This document shows positions 34,522-44,388 of a stretch of 64,000 nt of DNA, piece by piece (position 1 is the stretch's first letter; every line of letters starts with the position of its first letter). The notes below the pieces were generated by a model. The model worked only from the letters and a program-made list of their open reading frames with translations. It was not told the DNA's origin and did not search any database. The translations under genes were made by a program, and so were the position numbers. The DNA is from Acidobacteriota bacterium. Lineage in GTDB: Bacteria > Acidobacteriota > Terriglobia > Terriglobales > Acidobacteriaceae. The stretch spans positions 310,001 through 374,000 of the forward strand of contig JABCZL010000004.1 of assembly GCA_013289685.1 (NCBI GenBank), in the 5' to 3' direction.

Positions 34522-34671
34522 GAGACAGCGCCTTGAAACTTAGTTCAGTTCCGCCAATAACCATAACACGGGGTCAGCCGACAGGGCTGCCCAAAAAGGC
34601 CGACCGGTTGACAGAATCGCCTTTTTCGAGGAAAGTTGCACGTGCAATTCGTGCTTGGGAAAAGCTGAGCG

Positions 34672-35091
34672 TTGAAAAAAGCCCTTATCGTTCTCGCAGC
34701 GATTGTGCTCGCGCCGGTACTAGTGGTCAGCCTGGTGGTTCTGGCCGCGGGAGACTGGCGCGCGGTCGGCCAGACCGAGGCCGGGGATAAAGTGTCCGTC
34801 AGTTCCGTCCGCGTGCTCAAGAACAATCAGCGGGTCGCGCTGGTCCGCGTCGAATATAAAGATCCGGCAGAACTCCCGCAGGGCGGGCCTTTCGTGGAGA
34901 TGCGCGCGCGTGTGCGGTTCAATTGCACCAGCGGCTCAGCCGCCCCCACCACGGAGTGGTTCTACTCCCGCGACCATAGCGGACGTTGTGTGGTCAGCAA
35001 GAAGGCGACGCACGACGAACAGTTCGGCAAGAATCCCGAAGGCGGATTTGTCGACCTCGTCAGTAAGAGCGTCTGCGGGCAAACCAAGTAG
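34672..35091 (+). CDS. Secreted or anchored hypothetical protein
   Basis: Protein of 139 aa from a TTG start. Residues 1-26 form a signal anchor (KKALIVLAAIVLAPVLVVSLVVL). The rest is a beta-rich domain with three cysteines, two of them (RFNCTSG, SGRCVVS) likely able to bond. No family recognised. It faces away from ogt. Confidence 0.6.
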   Translation: MKKALIVLAAIVLAPVLVVSLVVLAAGDWRAVGQTEAGDKVSVSSVRVLKNNQRVALVRVEYKDPAELPQGGPFVEMRARVRFNCTSGSAAPTTEWFYSRDHSGRCVVSKKATHDEQFGKNPEGGFVDLVSKSVCGQTK

Positions 35092-35208
35092 CCGCAGTCA
35101 GCCAGAATCAACAGGCGAACCTTCGACCACCGCTGGTCCAGCCCTCCAAGTCAACGAGCGTAATAGCGATTTGGACGCCAACGTTCCTACCTGATAGGAT
35201 GCCGCACA

Positions 35209-35778
35209 ATGAAGCCGATTATCGCGTGGGTAGTAGTTGCATTGTTCGTCGTCGGGTTGTGGTTGACCCTTCGCGCTCGTCAAAACCGCGACGCATCAAA
35301 GTCATCCGCGAGCGCATCCTCCTCGTATCAGGGGCTGCGCAATCTCGCACTACAAAGTCCCCTCACAGAGGTTCCCAGTGCCATCTCGGCCAAACCGGGC
35401 GAGCCATTTGCGGTGCTCATGGATTGGGGTATTCCAGCCGGGACAGCCACCGTCGCAGCCTATGCCGATGGCACCGCTAGCGTTTACCTAAGCAGCGGAG
35501 GCGGATTTTTGGGCGGAGGACAAGCACACGAATCCATTCGCAATGCTGCAATTAGAACAGTAGAAATCGCTGGAGAATTGAAAAATCTGATGCAACCCAC
35601 AACGACGTACCCGTTGCCCCAGCGTGGGCAGGTCATGTTTTATGTGCGTACTAGTCTTGGAGTGCTCACAGCAACCGTGCCGGAGGAAGAGTTGCGCAGC
35701 CATCGCAGTCCACTGTACAGACTAGGCGACTCCGCGCAGACGATCATCACTCAATACAGATTGACGCAGGAGAAATAG
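35209..35778 (+). CDS. Membrane-anchored hypothetical protein
   Basis: Protein of 189 aa. One N-terminal membrane helix (4-21), a Ser/Ala-rich linker, then a globular domain with a Gly-rich loop (SSGGGFLGGGQAHESI). The body resembles small uncharacterised proteins linked to secretion or immunity, but I cannot name a family. It is 118 nt after the previous unknown gene, same strand. Confidence 0.6.
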   Translation: MKPIIAWVVVALFVVGLWLTLRARQNRDASKSSASASSSYQGLRNLALQSPLTEVPSAISAKPGEPFAVLMDWGIPAGTATVAAYADGTASVYLSSGGGFLGGGQAHESIRNAAIRTVEIAGELKNLMQPTTTYPLPQRGQVMFYVRTSLGVLTATVPEEELRSHRSPLYRLGDSAQTIITQYRLTQEK

Positions 35779-35876
35779 ATTGTTGGTCTTCCGCCCCGGA
35801 CGCAATCAGGCCCTAGCACTCATTGACTCGGTGGCCGCCCGGACTCTGATTTCCAAGACGACTTCCGAGCGGGCCA

Positions 35877-38045
35877 TCATTTCTTCAGCGCGAACGCCAA
35901 ATACACCCCACCCGACTTTGACTTCGGATCTTTCCCGCCGCCCGCCGCGATCACTACGAACTGCTTCCCGTCGACTTCATACGTAGCCGGAGTCGCGTTC
36001 CCGGAAAACGGCAGAGTCGTTTCCCAGAGCAGCGCTCCGGTTGTCTTGTCGAAGGCGCGGAATTTCTTGTCGAAATTCGTTGCGCCGATGAACAGAAGGC
36101 CGCCCGCCGTTACCACTGGACCGCCGTAGTTCTCTGTGCCCGTGTTTTTCTGGCCCTTCGCCGCCAGGTCGGGATATTCGCCCAGCGGAATCTTCCACAC
36201 GAAATCGCCGGTATTGAGATTGATGGCGTTCAGCGTTCCCCAGGGCGGCGCAACGGCTGGATATGCCTCGGGATCGAGAAATTTGTGGTATCCGGTGAAG
36301 TGATATTTCATGGCTGGCGGCGCGGGCTCGGGGCTCGCCACTTCTTTGCTGCTGGTCTCTCTTGCGCCGCCGTCTTTGCCCCCGCTCATCACATAGGACA
36401 GCAACCCGTACCACTGATCGCTGTCGTTCTCCAGGTTGGCGAAGCCGGGCATGCGGCCTTTGCCGCTCTTGATGGTCGCCGCCACGTCCGCCGTGGACAT
36501 GCGGCCACCCACGCCCACCAGCGATGGAATCGCCGGCGGCGAGCCGGCCATCTTCTCTCCATGGCACACCGCGCACTGGTTCATATACAGCGCCTTGGGA
36601 GTGTTCTCCCCGGTGTTCTCGGCGAGAGCCCCCGTCCAGGCTACATCGTTGGCGTTGACGTAGAGAATTCCCGTCTCCGGATCCGCTGCCGCGCCGCCCC
36701 ACTCCGCACCGCCGTCGAATCCGGGGAAGATCACCGTATCTTTATTTCCTCCCACGCTGAATGGAACGAACTGTCCTTCACTGCGAAAGCTGCGAAACTT
36801 TTCCAAGGCCCACTGATGCACCTCGGGCGTGCGCTCGCTGAGAAGATCTTCCGTCAGCAGTTGCCGCGCAAAGGGCGCGGGCTTCGCGGGCAGGCATTGT
36901 TGTTGAGCAGCCACTTCTCCCGGCACATCGCTGGGAGGATAGTTGCGGCACTCGATGGGAAACAGCGGCTTGCCGTTCGTCCTATCGAACAGAAAAACGA
37001 AGCCCTGTTTGGTGGTCTGCGCGACCGCGTCGATCTTCTTGCCGTCGCGTTCGACGGTTAAGAGTACGGGGGGTGCGGGAAAATCGCGGTCCCACAGATC
37101 GTGCTTCACGCCCTGAAAATGCCAGATGCGCTCACCGGTCTGGGCGTTCAACGCGATCAGGCAGTTCGCGAATAGATCGTCGCCGACGCGGTCGGCTCCG
37201 TAGAAATCGAATGCCGCCGAACCGGTAGGGACGAACACAATCCCGCGCGCGACGTCCACCGTCATCCCCGCCCAGTTGTTGGCGGCGCCGCTCGTCTTCC
37301 ATGCCTCCTTCGGCCACGTGTCGTAGCCAAATTCGCCGGGATGCGGAATGGTATGAAACGACCACCGCAGTTTCCCGCTGCGCACTTCATACGCCCGCAC
37401 ATCACCGGGAGACGCGGGCAGGGTCTCGGCTTCGCGTCCGCCCACGATCATGAGGTCTTTGTAAATTACGGCCGGGCTGGTCATATAGATCGACTGCGCC
37501 GACGGATCGCGCCCTAAATCCTCGCGCAGATCGATGCGTCCGTCTTTCCCGAAACTCGGAATTGGCTTGCCGGTCGCAGCATCGAGGGCATAGACGAAGT
37601 TCATCACACCGACCAGAATCTTTTTTTCTTTTCCATCGGACCAGTAAGCCAGCCCGCGATCGGGTTGCGTTCCCTTGGTACCGGAATCGAACTTCCACAA
37701 CAACTGTCCAGTCGCGGCATTCAGGGCAAACACTTTCTGCGACGGCGTGAGCCCGTATAGAACTCCATCTACTACGATCGGGCTGGTTTGCAGTCCGCCG
37801 GACTCCCCGGTGTCGAAGGTCCACGCGACGCCGAGACGCTTCACGTTCTTGCGATTGATCTGCTGCAAAGGGGAGAAGTGATTATTCTCGGAAGTCCCGC
37901 CATAGACCGGCCAGTCTCTCTGCGAACGTTTGTCTTCCGACTTTGCTTTGGAGGAAGGCGGCGCTCCGCCGCCTCCGGCTGACGCGGTCACGCTCACCGC
38001 AAGAACCCACGCACTGATCGTCGCCCATCTCATCGGTCCCCCCAA
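35877..38045 (-). CDS. PQQ-dependent dehydrogenase with embedded cytochrome c motif
   Basis: Protein of 722 aa with a signal peptide (end near SASAG), periplasmic. The start could also be the second Met (RWATISAW). The body is a quinoprotein propeller with repeated W-motif blades (GVAWTFDTGESG, GQLLWKFDSGT, GERIWHFQGVKHDLWDRD). A single haem c motif CAVCH (C489, H493) sits inside the propeller, roughly between the last third of the blades, with a Met-containing loop (GKGRMPGF) as sixth-ligand candidate. It resembles quinoprotein glucose/alcohol dehydrogenases that pass electrons to the respiratory chain. Substrate unknown. Confidence 0.9.
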   Translation of the reverse strand: MGGPMRWATISAWVLAVSVTASAGGGGAPPSSKAKSEDKRSQRDWPVYGGTSENNHFSPLQQINRKNVKRLGVAWTFDTGESGGLQTSPIVVDGVLYGLTPSQKVFALNAATGQLLWKFDSGTKGTQPDRGLAYWSDGKEKKILVGVMNFVYALDAATGKPIPSFGKDGRIDLREDLGRDPSAQSIYMTSPAVIYKDLMIVGGREAETLPASPGDVRAYEVRSGKLRWSFHTIPHPGEFGYDTWPKEAWKTSGAANNWAGMTVDVARGIVFVPTGSAAFDFYGADRVGDDLFANCLIALNAQTGERIWHFQGVKHDLWDRDFPAPPVLLTVERDGKKIDAVAQTTKQGFVFLFDRTNGKPLFPIECRNYPPSDVPGEVAAQQQCLPAKPAPFARQLLTEDLLSERTPEVHQWALEKFRSFRSEGQFVPFSVGGNKDTVIFPGFDGGAEWGGAAADPETGILYVNANDVAWTGALAENTGENTPKALYMNQCAVCHGEKMAGSPPAIPSLVGVGGRMSTADVAATIKSGKGRMPGFANLENDSDQWYGLLSYVMSGGKDGGARETSSKEVASPEPAPPAMKYHFTGYHKFLDPEAYPAVAPPWGTLNAINLNTGDFVWKIPLGEYPDLAAKGQKNTGTENYGGPVVTAGGLLFIGATNFDKKFRAFDKTTGALLWETTLPFSGNATPATYEVDGKQFVVIAAGGGKDPKSKSGGVYLAFALKK

Positions 38046-38061
38046 TTCGACCCGAGTTCCC

Positions 38062-38093
38062 CTGTGTTCCTCAGTGTCCTCTGTGTTGAAGAT
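38062..38093. repeat. CCTCTGTG-type intergenic repeat
   Basis: CTGTGTTCCTCAGTGTCCTCTGTGTTGAAG; same family as 29166 and 48211. It lies just upstream of the dehydrogenase start on the other strand. Confidence 0.65.
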
Positions 38094-38255
38094 TCTCCTA
38101 ACCTACTGCAGCCCGGCTGATTCTAGAACAAGACTGGACTTCTGGACCGCTCGCTGAAGTTTTTCACAGCCCGTGGCACCTCCGTAACTTCCGAACCACT
38201 TCCACGCGCCGCGCTTTCAGCTTATGCTGAAAGAGATTTCAGACCCACCTACGGC

Positions 38256-38648
38256 ATGGATTCACTTCGACTTTATGGGCTGGTTGCGACAGGCGGCGCG
38301 GCATTGCTCGGTGCGTACGCCTTCCTGCGGCGCAAGCCCAAGACGCCCGACCAACTCGAGCGCGAGCGCCGGGCATGGCTGGAGGGCACTGGCCGCATCA
38401 CCGACGGCACCGTGATCGATGTGCAGGAACTGGCGGTCACAAACAATTACCACGCCGCTATCATGCTGATCTATAAATACGACGTGGCCGGCGTCTCCTA
38501 CGAATGCTCGCAAGATGTCACTTACCTGCGGCACTGGATCAACCTGCACTCCTGCCGCCTCGGGCTGCACACTTCAGTGAAGTACGATCCGCAGAATCCC
38601 GGAAATTCCCTGGTCGTCTCGGAAAACTGGATGGGGTTGCGCCAGTAA
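38256..38648 (+). CDS. DUF3592-like small membrane protein
   Basis: Protein of 130 aa. One N-terminal hydrophobic segment (8-24), then a beta-rich part: GTVIDVQELAV, MLIYKYDVAGVSYE and VKYDPQNPGNSLV are the strands seen in DUF3592 proteins. It lies 34 nt ahead of the ADOP permease gene and could share its transcript. Confidence 0.65.
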   Translation: MDSLRLYGLVATGGAALLGAYAFLRRKPKTPDQLERERRAWLEGTGRITDGTVIDVQELAVTNNYHAAIMLIYKYDVAGVSYECSQDVTYLRHWINLHSCRLGLHTSVKYDPQNPGNSLVVSENWMGLRQ

Positions 38649-38682
38649 GCATCGCGGGTGGATCATATTCCGCGAGGCCAAC

Positions 38683-41130
38683 ATGGGCAGTTTTTGGCAG
38701 GACCTTCGATACGCGGCGCGACAGCTCGGCAAAAATCCCGGCGTCACGGTCATCATGGTATTCACGCTCGCGCTGGGCATCGGCGCGACCACGGCAATCT
38801 TCAGCGTAGTGTATGGCGTGTTGCTGCGTCCGCTGCCGTATTCCGGCGCGGACCGCATCATGGCGATCTCCGAGGTGAACTCCGACGGCAGGCCTTCACG
38901 CCTCGCAGATCCGAATTTTGACGACTTCCGCGAGCAGAGCCACAGCTTTCAATCGATCGCGAAATACTCGGCCTACCCGGTTTCCATCTCCGGAACCGCG
39001 CAGCCAACGCGCACGACCGTGGCCGCGGTCACCCCGGAGTTTCTAACAGTATTCGGTGTGGAGCCGATCATGGGCCGCGATTTTACGGCGTCTGACAACC
39101 AGAAGGGCGCGGCGCCAGTCGCGCTCGTGAGCTACGGTTACTGGAGGCAGAATCTCGGATCGGCGCAGGATCTTTCGCAAGCGCATCTGAAAATTAACAA
39201 CGCGGTCTACTCCGTGATTGGCGTGCTGCCGGTGGGATTTCGGTTTCCGGACGATGTGGACGTGTGGTGTGCCGCCGATATCGAGGGCGAGAATCCCAGC
39301 CGTACTTCGCACAACTATTCTGGCGTGGGCCGGTTGAAAGATGGCGTGAGCGTGGAGCAGGCGCGTGACGATATCAGCACCATTGCGCGCAGGATCTACC
39401 AGACGAATGACAAAACCGACTATCTGCTCCGCGATGGAAACGTAGTTCCACTGCAGGATTCCATTACAGGTACGGTACGGTCGCCGCTGTTCATTCTTCT
39501 TGGCGCGGTGGGATTCTTATTGCTCGTGGCTTGTGCCAACGTGGCAAACCTGCTGATGGCGCAAGCGTCGGTGCGGGAGCGTGAGCTTGCGATTCGCGGT
39601 GCGCTCGGTGCCGCGCGCGGCCGCCTGGTGCGCCAATTTTTGACTGAGGCACTCCTGCTGTCGCTGATCGGTGGGGTGGTGGGAGTGCTGGCCGCGCTGT
39701 GGGGCGTCGCCGGATTGGTAGCCCTGGCTCCGGAACAATTGCCGCGGCTCGACAGCGTTTCCGTGAGCGTGCCGGTGCTGCTCTTTGCGTTTTTGTTGTG
39801 CACCGGAGTGGCAGCCGGGCTGGGAGCATTCACCGCTGCGCGGGCGACGCGAGTCGATTTGAGGAAGGGTCTTGTCGAAGGCGGGCGCGGGCAGGCCGGA
39901 TCACAGGGCAGCCAGCGCGTGGGGCGAGCAATTGTGGCGGCCCAGATCGCCATCACGCTGGTGCTGGTGATCGGCGCAGGTTTGCTGGGACGCAGCTTGA
40001 TGAAAGTGCTTGAAGTGAATCCAGGATTCCGCGTCGACAAGATTGTCGCGATGGAGGTCTCGCTGCCGTGGGTGCAGGATCCCAAAGGGAAGGCAGCCCA
40101 GGGAATTTTCTTTTCCAACTTGATTGACCGGCTCAAGCAAATCCCCGGCGTGCGCGGAGTGGGAGCGGCAAGCGCATTGCCATTGACCGGCGGACTGCCC
40201 GATGGAATGTTTCTGCTGATGACGCAGAATGAAGTGCCAAAATCGATGGACGGGTTCGAGGCCTTGTTCCAGCAGAAAGCACGGCTTGGCTCTGCGGATT
40301 TTTGTGTCGCGACCGATGGATATTTCCGGGTGCTGGGAATTCCGCTGATCCGGGGACGGATGTTCGACGAGCGCGACGGTGCGAGCGCGCCGCATGTGGC
40401 CGTGATCAGTGAGTCGCTGGCGCACGATCGCTGGCTTCATCAAGACCCGATAGGACACACCATTGAATTTGGAAATATGGACGGCGATGTGCGTCTGTTG
40501 ACGATTGTTGGAATCGTTGGCGACACGCACGAATACGGTCTCGACGAGCCAGCGCGGCCGATGGTCTATGTGAATTTATTCCAGCGGCCGCGGGCGGAGA
40601 TGACGGTCACCATGCTGAGCGATGCGGACACCCGCCTGGTCACCTCGGCGGCACGGGGTATGTTGCGGGAGCTCAATCCGGAAGTCCCCGCGAAGTTCCA
40701 GACGTTTCAGCAAGTCTATTCCGCGTCACTGGGCTCGCGAAGATTCAACGTGATCTTGATCGGATTCTTCGGAATCACGGCTCTGCTGCTGGCGGCCGCC
40801 GGAGTGTTTGGCGTGATGGCGTATTCGGTGAGCCGGCGCACGCGCGAATTCGGCTTGCGGGTCGCTCTGGGCGCCACATCGGGTGACGTGCTGCGCATGG
40901 TTCTAAGACAAGGAATGCGCACGATCCTGATCGGCATAGCGATTGGAATCGTTGGCTCGTTCGCGCTGACGCGGGCGGTGTCGACACTGCTGTTCGGAGT
41001 GACGGCAACCGATCCGGTCACCTTCGCGGGAATGACGCTTTCGCTGATGGCAGTGGCGCTGCTGGCTTGTTACATTCCGGCAAGGCGCGCGACGAAGGTG
41101 AATCCGATGGTGGCGTTGCGGGACGAGTAG
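38683..41130 (+). CDS. ADOP-family (MacB/FtsX-like) ABC transporter permease
   Basis: Protein of 815 aa. Two copies of a MacB_PCD + FtsX unit: a membrane helix with PGVTVIMVFTLALGIGATT near 20-40, a periplasmic domain, FtsX-type triple helices (about 265-400), a second periplasmic domain, and final helices (about 690-805) ending with the basic tail PARRATKVNPMVALRDE. This is the architecture of the Acidobacterial duplicated orphan permease family, which typically lacks an adjacent ATPase; none is seen here either. Substrate unknown; peptide or macrolide-type export is usual for MacB. Confidence 0.9.
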   Translation: MGSFWQDLRYAARQLGKNPGVTVIMVFTLALGIGATTAIFSVVYGVLLRPLPYSGADRIMAISEVNSDGRPSRLADPNFDDFREQSHSFQSIAKYSAYPVSISGTAQPTRTTVAAVTPEFLTVFGVEPIMGRDFTASDNQKGAAPVALVSYGYWRQNLGSAQDLSQAHLKINNAVYSVIGVLPVGFRFPDDVDVWCAADIEGENPSRTSHNYSGVGRLKDGVSVEQARDDISTIARRIYQTNDKTDYLLRDGNVVPLQDSITGTVRSPLFILLGAVGFLLLVACANVANLLMAQASVRERELAIRGALGAARGRLVRQFLTEALLLSLIGGVVGVLAALWGVAGLVALAPEQLPRLDSVSVSVPVLLFAFLLCTGVAAGLGAFTAARATRVDLRKGLVEGGRGQAGSQGSQRVGRAIVAAQIAITLVLVIGAGLLGRSLMKVLEVNPGFRVDKIVAMEVSLPWVQDPKGKAAQGIFFSNLIDRLKQIPGVRGVGAASALPLTGGLPDGMFLLMTQNEVPKSMDGFEALFQQKARLGSADFCVATDGYFRVLGIPLIRGRMFDERDGASAPHVAVISESLAHDRWLHQDPIGHTIEFGNMDGDVRLLTIVGIVGDTHEYGLDEPARPMVYVNLFQRPRAEMTVTMLSDADTRLVTSAARGMLRELNPEVPAKFQTFQQVYSASLGSRRFNVILIGFFGITALLLAAAGVFGVMAYSVSRRTREFGLRVALGATSGDVLRMVLRQGMRTILIGIAIGIVGSFALTRAVSTLLFGVTATDPVTFAGMTLSLMAVALLACYIPARRATKVNPMVALRDE

Positions 41131-41152
41131 CGATTCTTCTTGAGTCGCTGCA

Positions 41153-42844
41153 CTACTGCCAAGTCAGGCGCATGGCGGTGTTGTGCTTCTCGATGGTGAC
41201 CTGCAGAGATTTGTCGCCGCCACCGACAAACTCGGCGGAGACCGTCCGAGAAAGATCGATCGTCTGGTCGGCCGACAGCGCTCTTACGCGCAGCACATGT
41301 TTTCCCGCCGGAATCTTCAAGGTCTCCGATTCCGCGCCGTGTAATCCGTTAAACACGACCAGCCGCTTCTGCGGGGCTCCGTGCAGAGGCCGCGTCAGGG
41401 TCAGCTTGTCATCGACCCAAACAAAAAGAGTGGCATCTTTGAATTGATGCTGAACTGCGAGATCGAGGGTGGAAGTCGGCACCACGATTTGCTTGGCGTC
41501 CTGCGGGGCCGGAACGCGACTGTTCTTTGGCGTGGCGGCGACGGACGCCGCCAGAACCGTTCGCTTACCTGTCTTTGCGTTTGTCTTTGTCCCTGTCCCT
41601 GTCCCCGTCCCCGTCTTTACCTTTATCCCTGGCGCTATCGCTGCCCCTGTCCCCGTTCCTGGGGTTACCGGGCTGGGGGCATCTTTCGCGGAATTCGGCT
41701 GGATGCCGTCTGGACTCGGGACTCCGGGGCCGCTGGGAGCGGCGTCCGCCACATTCGCCACGGCTCTGGGAGAAGTGACGAACAGCTTCGACTCAACTCC
41801 AGCGATGACCAGCATGATCACCGTCGCCACGCCCAGGATCAAATCGCGGGTCGGCGTCTTCCGAAATGCGTTGCCCAACATTCTCGTTAGCGCCATCCCA
41901 GCCACTGAATGCGCGCCAGAGGGCTGCGTGGTTCTGCCGGTGCGCGTGCCCGTTCCGGTTCCCGTCAGCGCCGCCAACCGCAGCGACGTCGTGGTCGAGC
42001 CCGGCTTGAAGAACGGCTGCAGCTGGCGCACGTCCTCGGCGAACTCCGAGCCCCGCTGGTAGCGTTGCTTGCGATCCTTCGCCATGGCGCGCGCGATTAC
42101 TTCATCCAGTTCGCGGGGCAAGCTGAGGTCCAGGGCGCTGGCTGCGACCGGCTCACGGTTGGCCACCTTGAACGACACCGTGGTGGCGCTGTCCCCTTGA
42201 AACGGAGAATGCCCTGTGACCATCGCGTAGAGAATCACGCCCAGCGAGAAAAGATCCGAGCGCCCGTCCACGCCTTCGCCGTTCAGTTGTTCGGGCGCCA
42301 TATAGGCCGGAGTTCCCAGCACTCGTCCCGGCACGGTGAAGTGCGCCAGATTCAGCTTAGCGATGCCGAAATCGGAAATCTTGGCGTGGCCGTCCTGCGT
42401 GACCAGAATGTTTCCGGGCTTGATGTCGCGATGAGTCACACCCTGGGCGTGCGCATAGTCCAGCGCCTCGGCGATCTCTTCGGTCAGTTGCAAGGCTTTA
42501 GCCGGGGAGAGTTTTTTCTCGCGCGCCAGGATCCGGTTCAACGGCTGGCCGTCGACATATTCCAGAACGATGTAGGGGTCGTGGTTCTCGGGATTTTCTC
42601 CCACGTCGAAGATGGCGACAATTCCGGGGTGGTGGAGACGTCCCGCCGCCTGCGCCTCATGCATAAACCGCAAGCGAAACTCTTTTTCCTCGTCCGGTTG
42701 CTGCCCCCACAGTGAGACGGTCTTTACCGCGACCATCCGTTCGATCTGCGGGTCGCGCGCCTTGTAGACCACACCCATGGCGCCGCGGCCGAGCTCAGCC
42801 ACGACCTCGTACCGGCCGAACCGTTTGACCTCGGAATTCTCCAT
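41153..42844 (-). CDS. Serine/threonine protein kinase, membrane-anchored
   Basis: Protein of 563 aa. Kinase domain residues 11-275: glycine loop GRGAMGVVY, K41, catalytic HRDIKPGN (D140), DFG (158-160), APE-like MAPEQ. Then a linker with TG repeats (GTGTGTRTG), one membrane helix near 332-350 (DLILGVATVIMLVIAGV), another Thr/Gly-rich linker and a C-terminal beta-rich domain. This bacterial PknB-like layout suggests membrane sensing by the outer part. The two linkers are encoded by GGCACAG-like and CCTGTC-type microsatellites. Confidence 0.92.
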   Translation of the reverse strand: MENSEVKRFGRYEVVAELGRGAMGVVYKARDPQIERMVAVKTVSLWGQQPDEEKEFRLRFMHEAQAAGRLHHPGIVAIFDVGENPENHDPYIVLEYVDGQPLNRILAREKKLSPAKALQLTEEIAEALDYAHAQGVTHRDIKPGNILVTQDGHAKISDFGIAKLNLAHFTVPGRVLGTPAYMAPEQLNGEGVDGRSDLFSLGVILYAMVTGHSPFQGDSATTVSFKVANREPVAASALDLSLPRELDEVIARAMAKDRKQRYQRGSEFAEDVRQLQPFFKPGSTTTSLRLAALTGTGTGTRTGRTTQPSGAHSVAGMALTRMLGNAFRKTPTRDLILGVATVIMLVIAGVESKLFVTSPRAVANVADAAPSGPGVPSPDGIQPNSAKDAPSPVTPGTGTGAAIAPGIKVKTGTGTGTGTKTNAKTGKRTVLAASVAATPKNSRVPAPQDAKQIVVPTSTLDLAVQHQFKDATLFVWVDDKLTLTRPLHGAPQKRLVVFNGLHGAESETLKIPAGKHVLRVRALSADQTIDLSRTVSAEFVGGGDKSLQVTIEKHNTAMRLTWQ

Positions 42845-42951
42845 GGGATGGTCCTTGCAGCGTCAGAGATCTGCCAACAACAGCCAGGAGGGGAGTCCTA
42901 CTATGTTATCGCCGCACGCGCCATGATCCAGCACAGTGTTTGGCCCGGCTC

Positions 42952-42965
42952 ATTACCCCGGTAAT
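42952..42965. promoter_or_regulatory. Perfect ATTACC/GGTAAT palindrome
   Basis: ATTACC-CC-GGTAAT in the 220-nt gap upstream of the kinase gene (about 108 nt before its ATG). Related GGTTACC boxes cluster at 44234-44333. A regulator site is possible but unproven. Confidence 0.35.
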
Positions 42966-43064
42966 GCCACGGTAGGGAGGGTGGTTGGGATGCGAAACTG
43001 CTGGATTGGAGGGCTGGTTGCTGTGAGCTGATTACGTGATCAGGAGATCGCCAAGAGCTGGGCT

Positions 43065-43976
43065 CTAGCTCCCCGCGGCAAAGCCGCCGCTGTGTGCGAC
43101 CGTGATGCGGAGGTACTTGTAGGGATTTACCGGAGTGTCATTGATGCGGACTTCGTAGTGAAGATGGGGCCCTGTCGATCGCCCGCTCTCTCCAACAAAA
43201 CCAATCACGTCGCCGCGATGCACTGCCTGGCCAGCTGTCACCGCATAGCCGGAAAGGTGACCGTAGCGGGTGCTGATGCCGTTGCCGTGACTAATCATGA
43301 TCGCCTTGCCGTAGCCGCCCAGCAGATCGCTGAAAGTCACCACGCCGTCCGCCGGAGCGATAATCGGAGAGCCAAAGCTGCTGCCAATATCCACGCCACT
43401 ATGGAACGCGCCTTCCCCGTTGAATGGATCGATCCGCTCGCCAAAGCTGCCCGTCACCTGGCCTTCTACCGGCCATAGGTTGGGAGCGGAGTTGGCCTTG
43501 AACCAGTCCGCGGTCGTGGCATTACGGGTCAGGCCCATGGTCAGGCCGACCATGGTCGCCCCGGTCAGGGCCGAAGTCCGCAGAGCGTGTAACTGGTCCA
43601 GCGAAGAACTGACATCCGCATCATGAATCTGCTCGGCGGTCGCGGTCACCATCGTGGGCTGCGCCTTCAACCCGTAGAGCGCCGAAACTTCCCCCGCGAT
43701 CGAACCCAGCGAAGCCACTTGCACGTCGCGTTCTTTCGCCACCTGTTCCAAGCGCGAATAATTGTCTTTGAGTTGATCTTTTTCCGTCCGCAACTCGTTG
43801 TAGCGGGAAACCTTCAGGAGCATGCGGGTATAGGAGCTGGCAATGCCGGTCAGGCTGAGGAATCCGATGGCGGCGCCCACTACGAAAACGTAGAGGTAAT
43901 GCACGGGGATGGAGATTTTGCGGAGCTGCCCGTCGTCCCCGCGGGCCACAAAAAGGATGTAAAAGCGTTTCTGCAA
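43065..43976 (-). CDS. M23-family peptidoglycan endopeptidase, membrane-anchored
   Basis: Protein of 303 aa. One membrane helix near residues 28-50, a coiled-coil-like stretch (about 55-85) and a C-terminal LytM/M23 domain: GERIDPFNGEGAFHSGVDIGSSFG (zinc His and Asp), then a late HLHYEVR (catalytic and zinc His). All metal ligands are present, so an active peptide cross-link hydrolase facing the periplasm is expected. It is divergent from thiL, 412 nt apart. Confidence 0.92.
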   Translation of the reverse strand: MQKRFYILFVARGDDGQLRKISIPVHYLYVFVVGAAIGFLSLTGIASSYTRMLLKVSRYNELRTEKDQLKDNYSRLEQVAKERDVQVASLGSIAGEVSALYGLKAQPTMVTATAEQIHDADVSSSLDQLHALRTSALTGATMVGLTMGLTRNATTADWFKANSAPNLWPVEGQVTGSFGERIDPFNGEGAFHSGVDIGSSFGSPIIAPADGVVTFSDLLGGYGKAIMISHGNGISTRYGHLSGYAVTAGQAVHRGDVIGFVGESGRSTGPHLHYEVRINDTPVNPYKYLRITVAHSGGFAAGS

Positions 43977-44388
43977 ATCGCTCCTCTACTGAACACTCAA
44001 TCCTGAAAACCAATTTTGAAGCATCAGGTCCGGAACTCCAGGCCAAGTTTCTTAAGCTGCTGAAAAGCCTGTTCGGACCACCTGACTCTTTCGGGCTACG
44101 CTCCCATCTTGGGAATGGAAACTATCTCGCGCCCTACACCTACCGGAACTGCGACCAGAGCCTGAAATCAGTGCTGGTCTGCAATCATAACCGCTTGCAG
44201 AACTTAGCTCGGCCAAAGGTATTGTGAATGACTGGTTAACGGTAACAAACTGGGTTCCCCCTGTCAACGACGCGATGGGACATTTTGGGGTTACCTAAGA
44301 CCGGGTAACTTGGGGCACCCGGGACGGGTTACCGCTGGTTTTTGGGCTATAAAACTGATTTTGCGCGTCCCTATATATTGGTATCGTC
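43977..44388. other. Divergent intergenic region with GGTTACC-type boxes
   Basis: 412 nt between the M23 gene and thiL, no credible ORF. Five similar boxes occur on the thiL side: GGTTAAC 44234-44240, GGTAAC 44241-44246, GGTTACC 44289-44295, GGTAAC 44304-44309, GGTTACC 44327-44333, in alternating orientation. TATATATTGG near 44370 could be a -10 region. Confidence 0.45.
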
